A stretch of 64,000 nt of DNA from Apostichopus japonicus (lineage: Eukaryota > Echinodermata > Holothuroidea > Aspidochirotida > Stichopodidae), in contig NC_092565.1 in NCBI RefSeq assembly GCF_037975245.1, positions 22,215,499-22,279,498 on the forward strand, given 5' to 3'. The position numbers were made by a program, and so were the translations under genes. Below, piece by piece: positions 37,001 to 47,337 of this stretch; the first letter of the stretch is position 1, and every line of letters starts with the position of its first letter. The notes under the pieces are model-generated. The model had not been told where the DNA came from, made no database searches, and was given only the letters and a program-made list of their open reading frames with translations.

Positions 37001-38309
37001 AGATATTACACATAAACCATATCAAGTAGGGAAATTTATAAAAATTGTTTCTTGGTTAAAGTCATCGTTTTAATTGAGGTTTTTTTTTTTGTAGCCAAAT
37101 GATGGTATCTTGTTCAGCTAAAGATGGGGCTAATAATAGACCATAATTCATTTGCATGGAAACACAGTTGAGCTTTTTCAATCAGTTTTCCTCTTTCTCT
37201 TTGTTCTTGTTTTAAATAAACAGTCTTTCTGTTTATGTAAATTTCCATTCTCAAATTTATATGATGATATGTATATATGATGATCAGTGGGTTGGAATAT
37301 TACACAAAAGTGCCCACAGTGAAGGAAGCACAAGTGCCCAATAAAATAGGAAGTTTTACTTTTGAGGTGACTGTTGAAGTTTGATGAAATTGCTTCAAAC
37401 CTATTACAAATGCATCTTGGACTTTACTCCCATAAGTACTAGATCAAAACTATGGCATCATTAATATGTCTACTCACTTCAGCATGTCAGTGTCAGGAAC
37501 GCAAAGCATTAATCATGAAATATGTCAACCCTTGGTCACGTTGTATACATATTATCATTGTGTACTATTAGAGAACACTTTAATATCAAGGAATCCAAAA
37601 TGGGAAATCTTTAGCGTTTCTGCAATTTTAGTGAAGAAAACCATTTAAGAATGGTATGAAAACTGTTCAGCAAGACTGTTGAAAACAGAGAAAACTAACT
37701 TTTTGGAAAAATCTAAACATTTAGTGTATGTGAGAAGGAAATCTTCCTGCGCACGCCACATTTTGGTGCTCGATGTTTGAGTGATTTAGTAGTGGTGTTC
37801 GTGGTGCTTGCCTGTGCATATTTTTAAATAGGTAGGAATAGAATACAGTCCTTGTGTATCCATTGCTTGATCATACGATGTGAACGAAATTGGCACCCTA
37901 ACGAAATAGGGACCCTAACGAAATAGGCACCCTAACGAAATAGGCACCCTAACGAAATAGGCACCCTAACGAAATAGGCACCCTAACGAAATAGGCACCC
38001 TAACGAAATAGGCACCCTAACGAAATAGGCACCCTAACGAAATAGGCACCCTAACGAAATAGGCACCCTAACGAAATAGGCACCCTAACGAAATAGGCAC
38101 CCTAACGAAATAGGCACCCTAACGAAATAGGGACCACTCAACTACTGTATACAAGTCTAGAATGTGGAATTTGACTGAGATGGTCTTATTTTTGGTATCC
38201 TGTTTTTCTTTCCCAGGTGGAGAGAGGCAGCTATTCTTCAAGGCCACCAGAGGAAATACGCAGTAAGCCACTGTCGTCGAAACCAATCCAGATTACAAAC
38301 TCCAGATGA
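12779..38309 (+). CDS. KIAA0232: KIAA0232 orthologue (six coding exons)
   Basis: The coding sequence joins 12779-13072, 29056-29213, 30033-32589, 33813-33882, 35849-35979 and 38217-38309: 3,303 nt, 1,100 residues plus stop, in frame through five GT-AG introns. The N-terminus carries the most conserved block of this animal family (SWLGQELETRGIDAVIYTRY, residues 13-32), followed in exon 2 by GIEGLVEELC and at the exon 2/3 junction by RYYEAFPAL. These three blocks occur in the same order in vertebrate KIAA0232. The rest is hydrophilic, rich in Ser, acidic and Pro residues, and probably disordered; most of it comes from one 2.6-kb exon, as in vertebrates. Near the C-terminus residues 1028-1041 contain two CX2C pairs that could bind metal. 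Molecular function is unknown; I believe it corresponds to Pfam DUF4603, which should be confirmed. The start is the first ATG after an in-frame TAG; a second ATG lies two codons on. Confidence 0.92.
13073..15215 (+). other. KIAA0232 intron 1, first part
   Basis: No exon or mobile element is recognised. A run of about 13 G lies just after the donor (about 13121-13134). The palindromic word TACTGTACAGTA and variants recur (about 13843-13860, 13930-13965, 14336-14356). Confidence 0.4.
15216..15838. mobile_element. TTAA-flanked MITE with central hairpin
   Basis: Left end AGCAGCATTTTGCGT (15220-15234) and its exact complement at the right end (15820-15834) form 15-bp terminal inverted repeats. 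Each is bordered by TTAA (15216-15219 and 15835-15838), the target duplication of piggyBac-like and a few other DNA transposons. The 615-bp interior has no transposase. Close to the middle is a perfect 17-bp hairpin (15496-15534). Superfamily is left open because the terminal bases are not the CCC typical of classic piggyBac. Confidence 0.75.
15496..15534. repeat. Perfect 17-bp inverted repeat (hairpin)
   Basis: GTTGTACCAGGGAGTTG at 15496-15512, a 5-nt CATAA loop, then the exact reverse complement at 15518-15534. It sits about 12 bp from the midpoint of the TTAA-flanked MITE and may be a structural part of it. Confidence 0.95.
16205..18525. repeat. 438-bp tandem repeat array with diverged flanking copies
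   Basis: The anchor starting ACCCATAAATGACCTTTGG recurs at about 16536, 16974 and 17412, exactly 438 bp apart, giving nearly three copies between about 16400 and 17655. A diverged partial copy follows at about 18180-18420. A leading block (AATAGGG, CTCAATGT, ATAACTTC and an AGGTCA triplet) occurs at about 16235-16440, and parts recur at 17995-18150 and 18430-18480. The copies carry many TGACCT/AGGTCA words, listed in the findings. There is no coding capacity. It is an intronic satellite-like array inside KIAA0232 intron 1. Confidence 0.85.
18529..18573. repeat. (CA)n/(CATA)n microsatellite
   Basis: CA dinucleotides followed by CATA tetranucleotides and CA again, directly at the right edge of the 438-bp repeat region, where it may be the element terminus. 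Confidence 0.9.
19742..19781 (-). pseudogene. U2 snRNA 5' fragment including branch-point recognition site
   Basis: On the minus strand about 40 nt match the U2 snRNA 5' region, including the branch-point recognition segment (GTAGTATCTG, read from 19756 downward), with two or three mismatches. Sequence beyond CTGTTC does not match U2, so the copy is truncated. It is the second such fragment in this window. A snRNA retro-pseudogene or a U2-derived SINE are the two readings. Confidence 0.65.
19790..22398 (+). other. KIAA0232 intron 1, middle part
   Basis: No exon is recognised on either strand. Open frames of up to about 107 codons near 21270-21670 (plus) and 22076-22396 (minus) have no family resemblance or convincing splice partners. 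TACTGTAC-type palindromes recur. Confidence 0.35.
22399..22630 (+). repeat. Possible tRNA-derived SINE
   Basis: A box-A-like TGGCTCAGAGC (22406-22416) and a box-B-like GGTTGAATCCC (22443-22453, one base short of the GGTTCGAATCC consensus) are spaced about as in a Pol III type 2 promoter. There is no tRNA cloverleaf. About 160 bp on, GGATGGGAGACCG (22616-22628) equals the conserved box C word of 5S rRNA. These marks suggest a decayed Pol III-derived SINE, but only one copy is visible, so the call is weak. Confidence 0.3.
22650..24095 (+). other. KIAA0232 intron 1, unremarkable stretch
   Basis: Nothing is recognised apart from a short G run near 23370-23378. Confidence 0.35.
24096..24152. repeat. 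Polypurine (GGA)n-rich tract
   Basis: Almost uninterrupted purines on the plus strand (AAAAAAGG, then repeated GGAGGA and GGGGGG). It is low complexity and could form triplex or quadruplex DNA. Confidence 0.85.
24153..26874 (+). other. KIAA0232 intron 1, late part
   Basis: No exon is recognised. A 23-bp direct duplication (TTGTAAAATGTGCTCTTAAC plus three bases) occurs at about 26258-26303. Confidence 0.35.
26875..27195. repeat. Dispersed repeat, copy 2
   Basis: Collinear with 2440-2760; the best conserved part is GTGGATCATAGGCCTA followed by TTTTATTTCAGTAT. It ends about 100 bp before the hAT element at 27299. Confidence 0.6.
27299..28694. mobile_element. Non-autonomous hAT-type DNA transposon (1.4 kb)
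   Basis: CAGGGTTGGC at the left end and its exact complement GCCAACCCTG at the right end, flanked by a perfect 8-bp duplication CAATGTTT (27291-27298 and 28695-28702). Both ends contain clusters of GGTTTTTACC and GGGAAAAAC words in direct and inverted orientation, as expected of subterminal transposase-binding repeats in hAT elements. No transposase frame is present. It lies in KIAA0232 intron 1, about 360 bp upstream of exon 2. Confidence 0.9.
29056..29213 (+). CDS. KIAA0232: KIAA0232 coding exon 2
   Basis: Acceptor TTGTTTTATTTTCAG, donor GAAAG|GTATTT, 158 nt, phase 0 to phase 2. It encodes ECGIEGLVEELCMKLKK, matching the family's second conserved block, then an acidic and Lys-rich stretch. 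Confidence 0.9.
29214..30032 (+). other. KIAA0232 intron 2
   Basis: An 819-bp intron with no recognised feature inside. Confidence 0.7.
30033..32589 (+). CDS. KIAA0232: KIAA0232 coding exon 3 (large exon)
   Basis: Acceptor TTATTCCTTTAG and donor GACCAG|GTGAGC give 2,557 nt. The exon starts within the Arg codon of RYYEAFPAL. The frame stays open past the donor to a stop ending at 32736, so an intron-retaining form would end early. The encoded protein (residues 151-1003) is Ser-, Asp- and Glu-rich. It has an Arg/Lys/Tyr-rich patch at about 235-275 and no folded domain that I recognise. Confidence 0.92.
32590..33812 (+). other. KIAA0232 intron 3
   Basis: A 1.2-kb intron. Only AT-rich unique-looking sequence is seen. 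Confidence 0.6.
33813..33882 (+). CDS. KIAA0232: KIAA0232 coding exon 4
   Basis: A 70-nt exon, acceptor CTTTCATTTTAG, donor GAGCT|GTAAGT. It encodes FFPFEEEVFLQEEGLLDPRE and three more residues. The single base left over completes a Tyr codon in exon 5. Confidence 0.8.
34101..34800 (-). mobile_element. Penelope-like element fragment (GIY-YIG endonuclease, inactivated)
   Basis: On the minus strand from 34767 the frame encodes NVIYLISCRVCGIQYVGETK, the GIY-YIG-type endonuclease start typical of the C-terminal domain of Penelope-like retroelements. After an in-frame TGA (34690-34692, where family members usually have Arg) it continues with FYGHRST, PVGEHFNLPNH and ISRERLWMQ, also family motifs. 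Downstream, at 34106-34140, is the characteristic Penelope terminal sequence that reads GAAACGTCAGGCC on the minus strand. The reverse transcriptase part is missing. The premature stop and 5' truncation make it a dead copy. It lies antisense in KIAA0232 intron 4. Confidence 0.82.
34205..34465. repeat. Purine-rich tract
   Basis: About 260 bp are strongly purine-rich on the plus strand (GGA, GAAAG and G runs, including about 12 G near 34423). The tract sits between the endonuclease remnant and the terminal sequence of the Penelope fragment, so it may be a degenerated part of that element. Confidence 0.75.
35849..35979 (+). CDS. KIAA0232: KIAA0232 coding exon 5
   Basis: Acceptor TCTTACCTTTCAG, donor ACTAAG|GTTTGT, 131 nt. 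It encodes YCETCNSERRECQEC, with two CX2C pairs; vertebrate KIAA0232 also has a Cys-rich patch near its C-terminus. A 51-bp minisatellite begins about 24 bp after the donor. Confidence 0.87.
36004..36364. repeat. 51-bp minisatellite, about 7 copies
   Basis: Unit of 51 bp with core GAGGGTTCTGCCCAGTGACA followed by CGAACCAGACCTTTG, repeated about seven times with few differences. Because 51 is a multiple of three, the minus strand gives a 17-residue repeating open frame, which I treat as incidental. Confidence 0.95.
36365..37884 (+). other. KIAA0232 intron 5, middle part
   Basis: No exon or mobile element is recognised in this AT-rich stretch. Confidence 0.5.
37885..38135. repeat. 17-bp tandem array, about 15 copies
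   Basis: Unit CGAAATAGGCACCCTAA, nearly perfect; the second and the last copies read GGGACC instead of GGCACC. It ends about 80 bp upstream of KIAA0232 exon 6. Each unit contains CCCTAA, the complement of the animal telomere repeat unit. There are no unique spacers between the repeats. Confidence 0.97.
38217..38309 (+). CDS. KIAA0232: KIAA0232 terminal coding exon 6
   Basis: Acceptor TGTTTTTCTTTCCCAG in phase 0, 30 codons and TGA (38307-38309). It encodes a basic, Ser-rich tail ending ITNSR. Support comes from splice signal and phase; the tail is not strongly conserved. Confidence 0.78.
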   Translation: MERGSYSSRPPEEIRSKPLSSKPIQITNSR

Positions 38310-40579
38310 AGAAACGGATCAAGGCAGAAGGAGCAGAGTCATCGTTCTGTCTTTCTTGTTTAACTTTTAAGAATTTTATTTAGAGTCTTGATTTTCTTTC
38401 ACAAAAATTTTTTTTTCATATAATAACTCAGGCTGTATGACCACAGATGGTTCAGGTCGATTTTAAGTAGTCTTGCCCTACGATTTGCTCGTTTTCTTTG
38501 GCAAATTTTCAGTTCTGTTTTAAATAGCAGGGAATTTTTTCATGACGCTTTCACAGTTCTATCTATAGATATCTCAAAGAAAGATCCCCCATCCCAAAGA
38601 GGGGGGGCCTCTTCAGGTGAGATATTTGGAAACATGGTCTCTTTAACCTCACACTTTATCGATAAGGTTTCTTTCTTTGTATATAACTGTATTCTCCTGA
38701 AGGTTGTTTGTGTATTTAAGTAAATAGTGACTGTTGTTCTCTTTAAACATTTCTTTCAGTTTTGCTTCAAAACTGTTAAGCAAATAAGTATTGCCAAAAG
38801 TTATGTTTACTATGATTTCAGATTTGCACAGTTGAGACAAACTGTCAAAGTTTCTAATAGTAGCTGTTTAAACAATTTTAAACCTCTAAAGCCTCAAACA
38901 ATAGTGATAAAATCACTCACAGTTTAACTAGGATACATCTTCGACTTAGTAATTTTAAGCGTTTGCATAGGGAATTGTTTAACTATTTTTATGGCAAATT
39001 TTAATGCTTACATATAAAAGTTATGGAGATGTCTTTTTGCTCGGGGAAATTTCAGTTAGAGCAATATCTTGTATCTTCTCATTGGATGGTTTATATTGTG
39101 AGAAGGAAATTCTTCAAACCCTTTTAAAGCTATTGAAATATGATTGTAAACAGTAAAAATGCATTTTACAGGGAAACATAAAAAGAACAGTTCAGAAAAC
39201 TAAAAGAGTTTAGGAGATGTCTGATCCAAATCCAAAATTCACACAAAAGTTTGTATTTTTAGGGATAAACTACTGAATTAAAGTGTTTCCTGACAAAACT
39301 GTCTTAAAAAGACAACAACAAAATGAACAATGATGTCATTACTACCAACATTTATTGAAGATTTTTAACCTCCTGTTCACTGGTCCTATCAGCATCTTGT
39401 TGTGGCTGAAGCTGAGCTAATTGCTATCACCCAAACTCCCAAGTTGGAAAACTGGTAGCATATTCTACCTTTTCCCCTCCCAGATTCTAAAGCAAAGGAT
39501 ATTACATGCCTAGATATCATTAGAGTTTGCACTTCAGTTCTTCAGTTATAGATAAAATGCTCGTCACGAAAACTTAATATTTCTTTAGCTCTCCAAATCT
39601 GTAGTTTTCTTGCGCATTGTTATGTGCAGCTTTTTTTTGTCCTCTCAGCTTTACATTGGATCAGGGGCAGGGTCCTGCCCTCAAGTTCACCAAATTGTGA
39701 ATCGATTGCTGTCTATGTAACTGTTCCTTTTTTTTGTGATAAATACATTTACATATTTCTCAATGAATAGGTGTTCTGAACTATAGAAAGAAGTGCACCT
39801 TTTTATCTATAGTTTTTTTGTTTTTTTATAGAGGTAGACATCTGAAATATCCAAGCATACATATTTGCTAAAGTTATGCAACAATGTTATCCCGTTCTAG
39901 ATTTATAATATGCCATATATCCTTTAAGTTTTCTTTCAAGACCAAGAGAGGTTTTTTTTTTTCATTTTTTTTTTTTTCATTTTTCTGTTTAAATGTAACT
40001 GCCACTCTGACACCTTACTTAAAAATTATATTGTAACAAATTAAATGGCCTGCCAAGTTAAAAAACATATTAAGGATAAATAAGCTATATTTCAGAGGAT
40101 TTTAATGATTTTCGTCTTGATTAATAAGCAAGCCAGTTATCTCTTGTGTTAGATGTAGCAGTATGTACGTGTGTGTACCAGATATGACTTCAAACCCTCA
40201 AAAACTGTTCCATTAGCTTGAATGATGTCACTGCTTGTGAATTGAAAGCAGTCACAGTTGATGTTCATGCTTCCAATTCGGTTTGGAAAATGGGGAAGAT
40301 GTAGGGTCGATAAAACAGCTCTTTCATGGGTCGAAAATATGAATGAATGAGAAAGAAAAGAGAGAGAAGTGGAAAAAAGTTGAAACATTTTGATTACAAA
40401 GTTTGAAAGTTACCAGCAATTTTGTTGTATTCCTAAATCTGACATGTTATTCTTATTTGTAATTGTTATTATTAGTATTATTAGTATTTTTGTTTGTCTA
40501 ATTGTTAGTTTTGGTGGTACCCATCTTAGACGACATAATCTAGAATTTTAAATAAAATTTAAATAAATAAAAAAAAAAA
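38310..40579 (+). other. KIAA0232: Putative 3' UTR of KIAA0232
   Basis: AT- and T-rich sequence with no open frame of note follows the stop. Clustered AATAAA signals at about 40549-40570, followed by an A run, mark a plausible polyadenylation site; further hexamers at about 40951 and 42630 are alternatives. The end is therefore a guess. Confidence 0.4.
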
Positions 40580-41938
40580 GAAGATCAACAAGAGTGATTT
40601 CCAATTCTACAAAATGCTTAGAAAATGAAAAAAAAGGGTAGTGTAACATTTTCAGTCATTCATAATTCATTTTGAAAAAAAAAATCTTCTTTTGAGTTAG
40701 TTTTGAGTTGATTTGAGTTGTATTTAAAAGGTGAAATATGATATAGTTTTTGTTGTTTACAAAGTAATTGATAAAGAGCTTCTCAAAATGGGATTTAATG
40801 AAATGGTCTGAGAAGCAGTAGAATGAGTTGGGGTTTTTTTTTTTTTTTTTTGTGGAAACTTTCTAGTAAAATGTTGGAGCATAGAAATATGTAGCTATAT
40901 ATTTATAAATCTATATTTTTCTTTAATATCTTTTATTCTTTACTTTTAGCAATAAATGAACTTTTTTCCCTAATCAGTAAAGTATTTTCCAAATTTTTTG
41001 GGACACAAATAGCGTGACATTGTTGGTGTATTTTTATTACAAATTAAGTAAAATAGATACAAAATGGGTGTCTCTTCCTTCTTCTTCCTCATCTTCTGAT
41101 TAGCAAATTCAGATGAAAGGAAGTCCTTGTAAGAAATGAACAGAGAATCTACAGTCGGATATTTTCAATGTGAATAATACCATCTTGGCTTGGCTATATT
41201 GTATGTATATGATAAACCAAGAATAATTAAATCATCGATAAACTAGTTGTGAAGTTGCTCTGTAAAGGTGAATAATTTGCATTTGATAATGACTCTGTTA
41301 CTTCAGGTGGGTTAGGGATAGGTCAAACAAGGTCAAACTTAACTGGCTACTTTCTCCTCCCCAAAAAAGAAAAAGAAAAGAGAACTATTTGAATGCCTGA
41401 GTCAGCCATCAGCAAATTTGTTGTAAATGATGTTGTCATGTACATAGGAGAAGTTGAAATTATGGGAGCAAAAAGGGTTAAAAAAGATAAAATTTGTAAT
41501 TGTATTTACATCGAAGATTAATACCTAACACTGACCATGTAAAATCTGAATATTTCAGAAAAGGGGGGGGGGGTTGACTATTGATTATTTGAATATAAAT
41601 GTTATGAGTGGAATTAACATAATTACTACCATTACGGTGATATGTTTGATGTGCAGTCCAGAATCTGTATCCGTTTTGGTTTTCAAAATTTTGTCAGAAA
41701 CTGTTTAAAAGCAAAATGATTGATAGATTTTGCTATTCACTCTAATGCATGTATATGTAAAGTGTATCATACTTTTATCTTTGGAACAGATTTATATGTT
41801 ATGATGGGATGTATGTTTTTGTGTCTGTCTGGGTTTTTGTATGTGTTTGAGTGCATCTTTTTTTTTCTGTTTTCTTTTTCTATTTCAAATAAGTGGTATA
41901 TAAAGTTTATTATCAAAGTGTGTGCTTGATATGTTTCC
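40580..41938. other. AT-rich intergenic or extended 3' UTR
   Basis: No gene is recognised; G and T homopolymer runs occur near 40838 and 41563. Confidence 0.4.
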
Positions 41939-42240
<302 letters not shown>

Positions 42241-44460
42241 ACATATATTCTGTATATTTGTTTTTCTTCTTCTTTGTCTTTCTCAGTGTGGTCGTGGAGA
42301 ATATTCAGAATTAGACTCTAGTCATTTTTTATAGCAGAGTTATTCAACTCAAAGACGCCTAACTTTTAAGATCGTTTTACCATCAGAGAACAAAAAGTGT
42401 TCTTTTTATTAATCTGCAAGCTTTTGAGTTTACTATTGACCAAGTTGGTTGAAGGGAAGGATAATGTGGGGGAAGGGGGAGGACAGGTGATTGTGTTTAA
42501 GAGCTACAATTTTACTTTCCTATTTCAAATATCTGATGCAAAAATTTGTTTTGCGTGAAGTTTATCTTCCGTTGATTTGTAGTGAAATTTATTATTAGTT
42601 ATAACCGTTGGTGCTATCTTTGAGTGCAGTATGTTAATAAATATTTGTATAAGAATTTACATAATTGTAACAGGAAAAGGCAAAAACACGTGAAAAATAT
42701 GGATTAGTTCAAGCAGGTACAGGTTACATACTCTGAAATGTGTCAATATTTAGGCGATCGTCAACAGAAGAAATGATGGGTAGTTGTAGATAGCACAGGT
42801 GTTTGCTTTTTCATTTTAAGAAATACCACCTATAGGATAACAGAAAAAAAGTAGTTATTGTGGTAATTTGAGCTGTTGTTCTTGGCTAAATGTTTCTATG
42901 ATATTCTGTGGTGCAGAACCCAAGGTAGAATTATGGTAGTAAAACTTGGTGAGACATTTTTGTCTTTTGCTAACGTGTGGTTTTGTTGAGATTTCTGCAA
43001 GTTTTTGTCAAAACAATAGATATATGGGGTACAAAAGTAATGGGTTATGAGTCAAATATTAACACTTGATCTTAATACAAATGGAAAAATAGTGACCTGG
43101 TTAACTAACCATTGACCTTTTTAGGATAACTGGTATAAGAACTCCCTGCTTTCATAATAATGTAGTTCGCTAGTTTAAGTATGCAAGTTACAGAAACATT
43201 CTTTTCAATTGAAAATATTGAAAATTTGGCATTTTGTATGTGATAAATAACACTTCTATGTAAAAGCAAAATTGAGCAGCGCCCTCTGTAAGAAGGCCCC
43301 AATTGCTGTTACACAAAAGCTTTAAAAAATTCTTGAATTATTCCCATTGATGCTTTCTAGTCTGTACCCATTATAGTTGCGCATGATCTTGTTTTAGAAG
43401 AAGCAAAAGAGTTTTGTGACTTCTGTCAAATAATCTCTCCTTCTCCCTCCTAGTAATTAATAACTTAAGAATTTGAATGCTGAGTTCGGATGGATAGGCT
43501 TAGTTGTTAGTTATGTTAGGCTTGTATTCTGCATGATCACTTTTTCTTTTCTCTTCTCTTTTTTTTTTTCTTTTCTTTTTTTGTCTTTTATTTTCATATT
43601 CTAACCAAAATACATATCTTAGCTCTTTCAGACTTGCATTGTATATTTATTGGTTACTTTTACGTGTCTCATCTCTTATAATACTTGCCTCGTAAAATGA
43701 CCAGAATGTTCTCTGCGTCAATCCTCCCTGGCATGTAAGAGAGAGGGAAAAGACAGAGGGAGCAATTCAGTAACAATAGAAAAATTTGATCCCTTTCAAA
43801 TATTTGATCCCTTTCAAAAATTTACTTTTTGAGTAGTAACTGTAATCAACGTGATGTTTAATATGTAACTATATGAAATTCTGAACTTTTGCGTAAAGAA
43901 AATTTGCTGTTAACTGTCTTTGGTTTTTCATTTTCAGTTGAAATTTTATATTACAGCTTTGGTGAAGAAGGAAAAAAATGTTTTGCTTGCTAGGAAGGAA
44001 ACAAGAATTGAAAGACTCATGTTTAAAACTTTTATTATTATTAAATGAAGCTGTTATTTAGAATTAAAAAAATAATGATAAATAGAAAAAAAACGTTGGT
44101 TGGCTTCTTTTCAATGGAGGCCTTAACTGGTGTACCTAAATATGTTAGCTGACAATTTAAAATAGTTTATTATTACAAAGCAAATTTTATCCTGGTTTCC
44201 AGTGTAGGGTAGCATACTTGTATTCTCTTACAGTGAGGGGAAAAAAAACTCTTTTAACAAAAAACTTGCCATATTATTCATTGTTATGTTATTTTTGATG
44301 TGTCACAAATGAAAGAGGATTAAATACATAGGCCACAGTTGAATACTTTAAACTATGAGATTTTTAAAGAATTGTGAAGGTTTCAAATAAATCAGATGTC
44401 TCATTCGTATACAGTAAATTTGGTGTGACCTTAATAAATAGGTTGTATAACCACATGTAG
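42241..44460. other. Intergenic, no recognisable gene
   Basis: AT-rich. A short duplication of TTTGATCCCTTTCAAA occurs near 43788-43820. No exon or element is recognised. Confidence 0.4.
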
Positions 44461-45800
44461 TATTCAGAGGTGGATCCTGGATTTTAAAAAGGGGTGGGTA
44501 TTCCCCCCCCCCCTCCCCCGAGGGTTGTTGAAGCCTACCCGCATGAAGTGGGTGTGAGGATTCTCCGGCAGAAAAAATAAATGTTTAGACTTGACATGGT
44601 GCAATCAGAGGCATATTTAGGCTATAAATTAGGTCTATAATTAGGTGTTCACTAAAGGTTTTGCTAAATAACAGCTTTTAATTTCAATATGTCATTAAAA
44701 TGCCACTGGTATATGGTTGCTAATGCAAGTTCTTCAATCTTGGCATGAAGATGCAATAATGCAACCCTGAGACTCAGTGGGGTACACAGGACCGCGATGT
44801 CCCGCTTGGTAAAATACATCGACTTTAGCTAAGTTAACATTTTTCTACAATTTCTGAAATGATCTTGGGACGCAAATATTGTGGTCCATCATCCTAAATC
44901 TGGTGTGATACAAAATATTGTGTGATATTATATAGAGACTGACCAAGGTTGTCTGGATTGAATGTAACAGAAATTATACTATATATCATACATTGATTAA
45001 TACTCCTCCTGTTAAAATTTACAGTAACTTAAACAAGTTTGTGTAGTTTTAGTAGACACAAAAGTTAAAACAGTATATGGTTTATAATTAGAATTTATCT
45101 TACATTTCATTGAAGAAGGAAAAAAAATCTCTTACTGAAAATTTAAAATACATTTTTTGTGTAGTTCCACACGGTATTGATTATAAAAAATAAAAATGTT
45201 TTGAAAATACTCAATATCATCTTTTGCGTTTTCTCATTTGTTTCTAGAATATAACTCTTTGAATAATAATGACCTGAAATATTTCTATCCTGTTAACTGG
45301 ATATGAAGGTCATATTCTCAATAGGTTTAGGCAATTGCCTAGCAACACACTTCTCAAACTATCAACAGTGGGTTAAGCCCAGTGGCATACACAGAATTTT
45401 AAAGGTTTGGTTTCAGGGGGGGGGGGGGTTCAAAATGTTCCATGACTGACTTATGTCTGGGAATGAACCTTTATGGAAGGACCAGGGTGGGTAATCAAGG
45501 ATTTTATAAAGGGAGGGGATGTGGCCCTGTGGTTGTTGCAGCTGGTTCTCATGGTGTATTCTGAGACATATTTAGACTAAATTAGGTATATCACTTATCA
45601 GTTAGGTCTGTAAATACAGGGATGTGCTAATAAATGCCCTTTGAGTTTTGGTCTGGGAATGAAAAGGGGAGGCAATGTACCACCCGTATTAGTTACTTAC
45701 TGAATATAAAAAATTCCCCGATTAAACCATTTCCTCCTGTCCGACGAAGGGATGTGAGGGGCCGTGGCAAACCCCCAACCCTCCTCTGGTCGGGCCAACC
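44461..45800. repeat. Decayed DNA-transposon remnants (hAT-like ends)
   Basis: Three blocks (about 44466-44515, 45372-45432 and 45478-45530) resemble common invertebrate hAT termini: a CAG-GTGGATCCTGGATTTT-like or CAGTGGCATACACAG start followed by long G or C runs. Two blocks are followed by a shared motif (GGCATATTTAGGCT near 44611 and GACATATTTAGACT near 45563). No intact pair of inverted ends with target duplication could be assigned, so this is a nest of old fragments. Confidence 0.35.
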
Positions 45801-45830
45801 TTTATGGTAGATTGGGAATTAGATAATGAA

Positions 45831-47329
45831 AAAAAAGGAAGATCCCTTTTGTCCAAATGAACGTAATAAACAGCTAATAGTTAATGATTCAATTCTATAT
45901 CTTTTAGCTCACATGCCGAACCAGAACACCAACCGTGCTACACTCACAGATATCAGCTGAGTTCATATACAATATGAGGCTGTGAACACACAAAATCGGC
46001 TTTTAATGGTAGAAAATCCGTTTTGATCTATTAACATGTTTTTTTTTTATTTCATGTCTAATAATTTATGTTTCTTTGACGCTTTCCATACTTCAATATT
46101 AAACCAAAGAAAGGAAAATAAACTGAAAATGCTGTGAAAATAGCAACGTTTATACCAAGCAGAATGGCAAAATATATAATTCTTACAAAACGCAAAAAAA
46201 TAAAATATAGCTTTGAAGCAGGAGATTAGAATCATAAAGATGAATACCAACTGAAATACCGCCCATATAGCTTATCATGACAAAACAAAAGTTTTTAGGT
46301 TTAAGTGTAATATTAAGGCCGATAAAGATGGTGCCGTGCATATTTCATTATGCAATAACTTCCACTCATTATATATGCACAAAATAACCTGATATGCGCA
46401 TATACACCCTTTGTGGAAATCTTTGTGTTCACATATTGTGAATAAGCTGGTGAATTTAAGCAGTCCAGTAAAGTGGCGGTCATTAAAATATATTTCATCT
46501 ATAACATCGAATCATTTTTCTGTACCCTACATGATACTCTTAGGATAACAAGGTATATGAAACTTGAAAAGATTCAACCTTGAAATTTCTTTCATTTCTG
46601 ATGCATTTTAGTACAAAAAATATATACGAAAGAAATGACCCATAACGAGCCTTTCCAAAAGAATTTCCAAAATTCCTGAACACTCTTTAATCATCGGCAA
46701 CAAAACATCCCTGCTCAACCTGGGGTATACATTGATCGAGAAATGAAAGATTGGAAGCCTTCTATTTTTATTTGCCGGTATCAAGAATACCTTCTATTAG
46801 CCTCAAATGACCTTGAAAATACCAGAGACATCTCATTTCAGAAAATGTACACTTTGTGGGACCTACTTCAATATTCACCATCAGTAATTAAATCCGAACT
46901 ACAGTATGAAGTGGTTCCTGAAATGTAGTGAGGGCGGTATTGAGGAACTTATCGTGCATTGACGCTGAATGTTTGACCTGATTACAATAAATCAGTTGCC
47001 TTCGGCTTTGAGTACAACGTTTCTGTATGCTGCCCTGTTGAACGAATCTAACCGTAATAGTAATTACCGACTTTGCGATCCGCGTTATAGTCATTGCCGA
47101 CTTTGCAATCCGCAATCCCCAGTCACAATTAAGCAAGGTCGATAGGAGTGACTCCCTAGATTTCCCTTTCGGAGAACCAAATATTGTCTGATTTTTAAAT
47201 TGTGCCGCTGAAGCACTTTCAGTTTAATTTAAATAGTTCAATTTACGTGAGATTGTGTCAAAGGTTTAGTATTATATTCCTTCTTCTTTCCCCTCTCTGT
47301 GACGAATTCAATATCACTTCCAACAGGCT
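45831..47329. other. Intergenic, no recognisable gene
   Basis: Only short open frames. A small imperfect tandem pair around CCGACTTTGCGATCCGC lies at 47068-47113. Confidence 0.35.
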
Positions 47330-47337
47330 ATGTAGGC

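Noticed and set aside
37885-38135. CRISPR-like array
   Set aside because: The units are contiguous 17-bp repeats with no spacers, in a eukaryotic intron.
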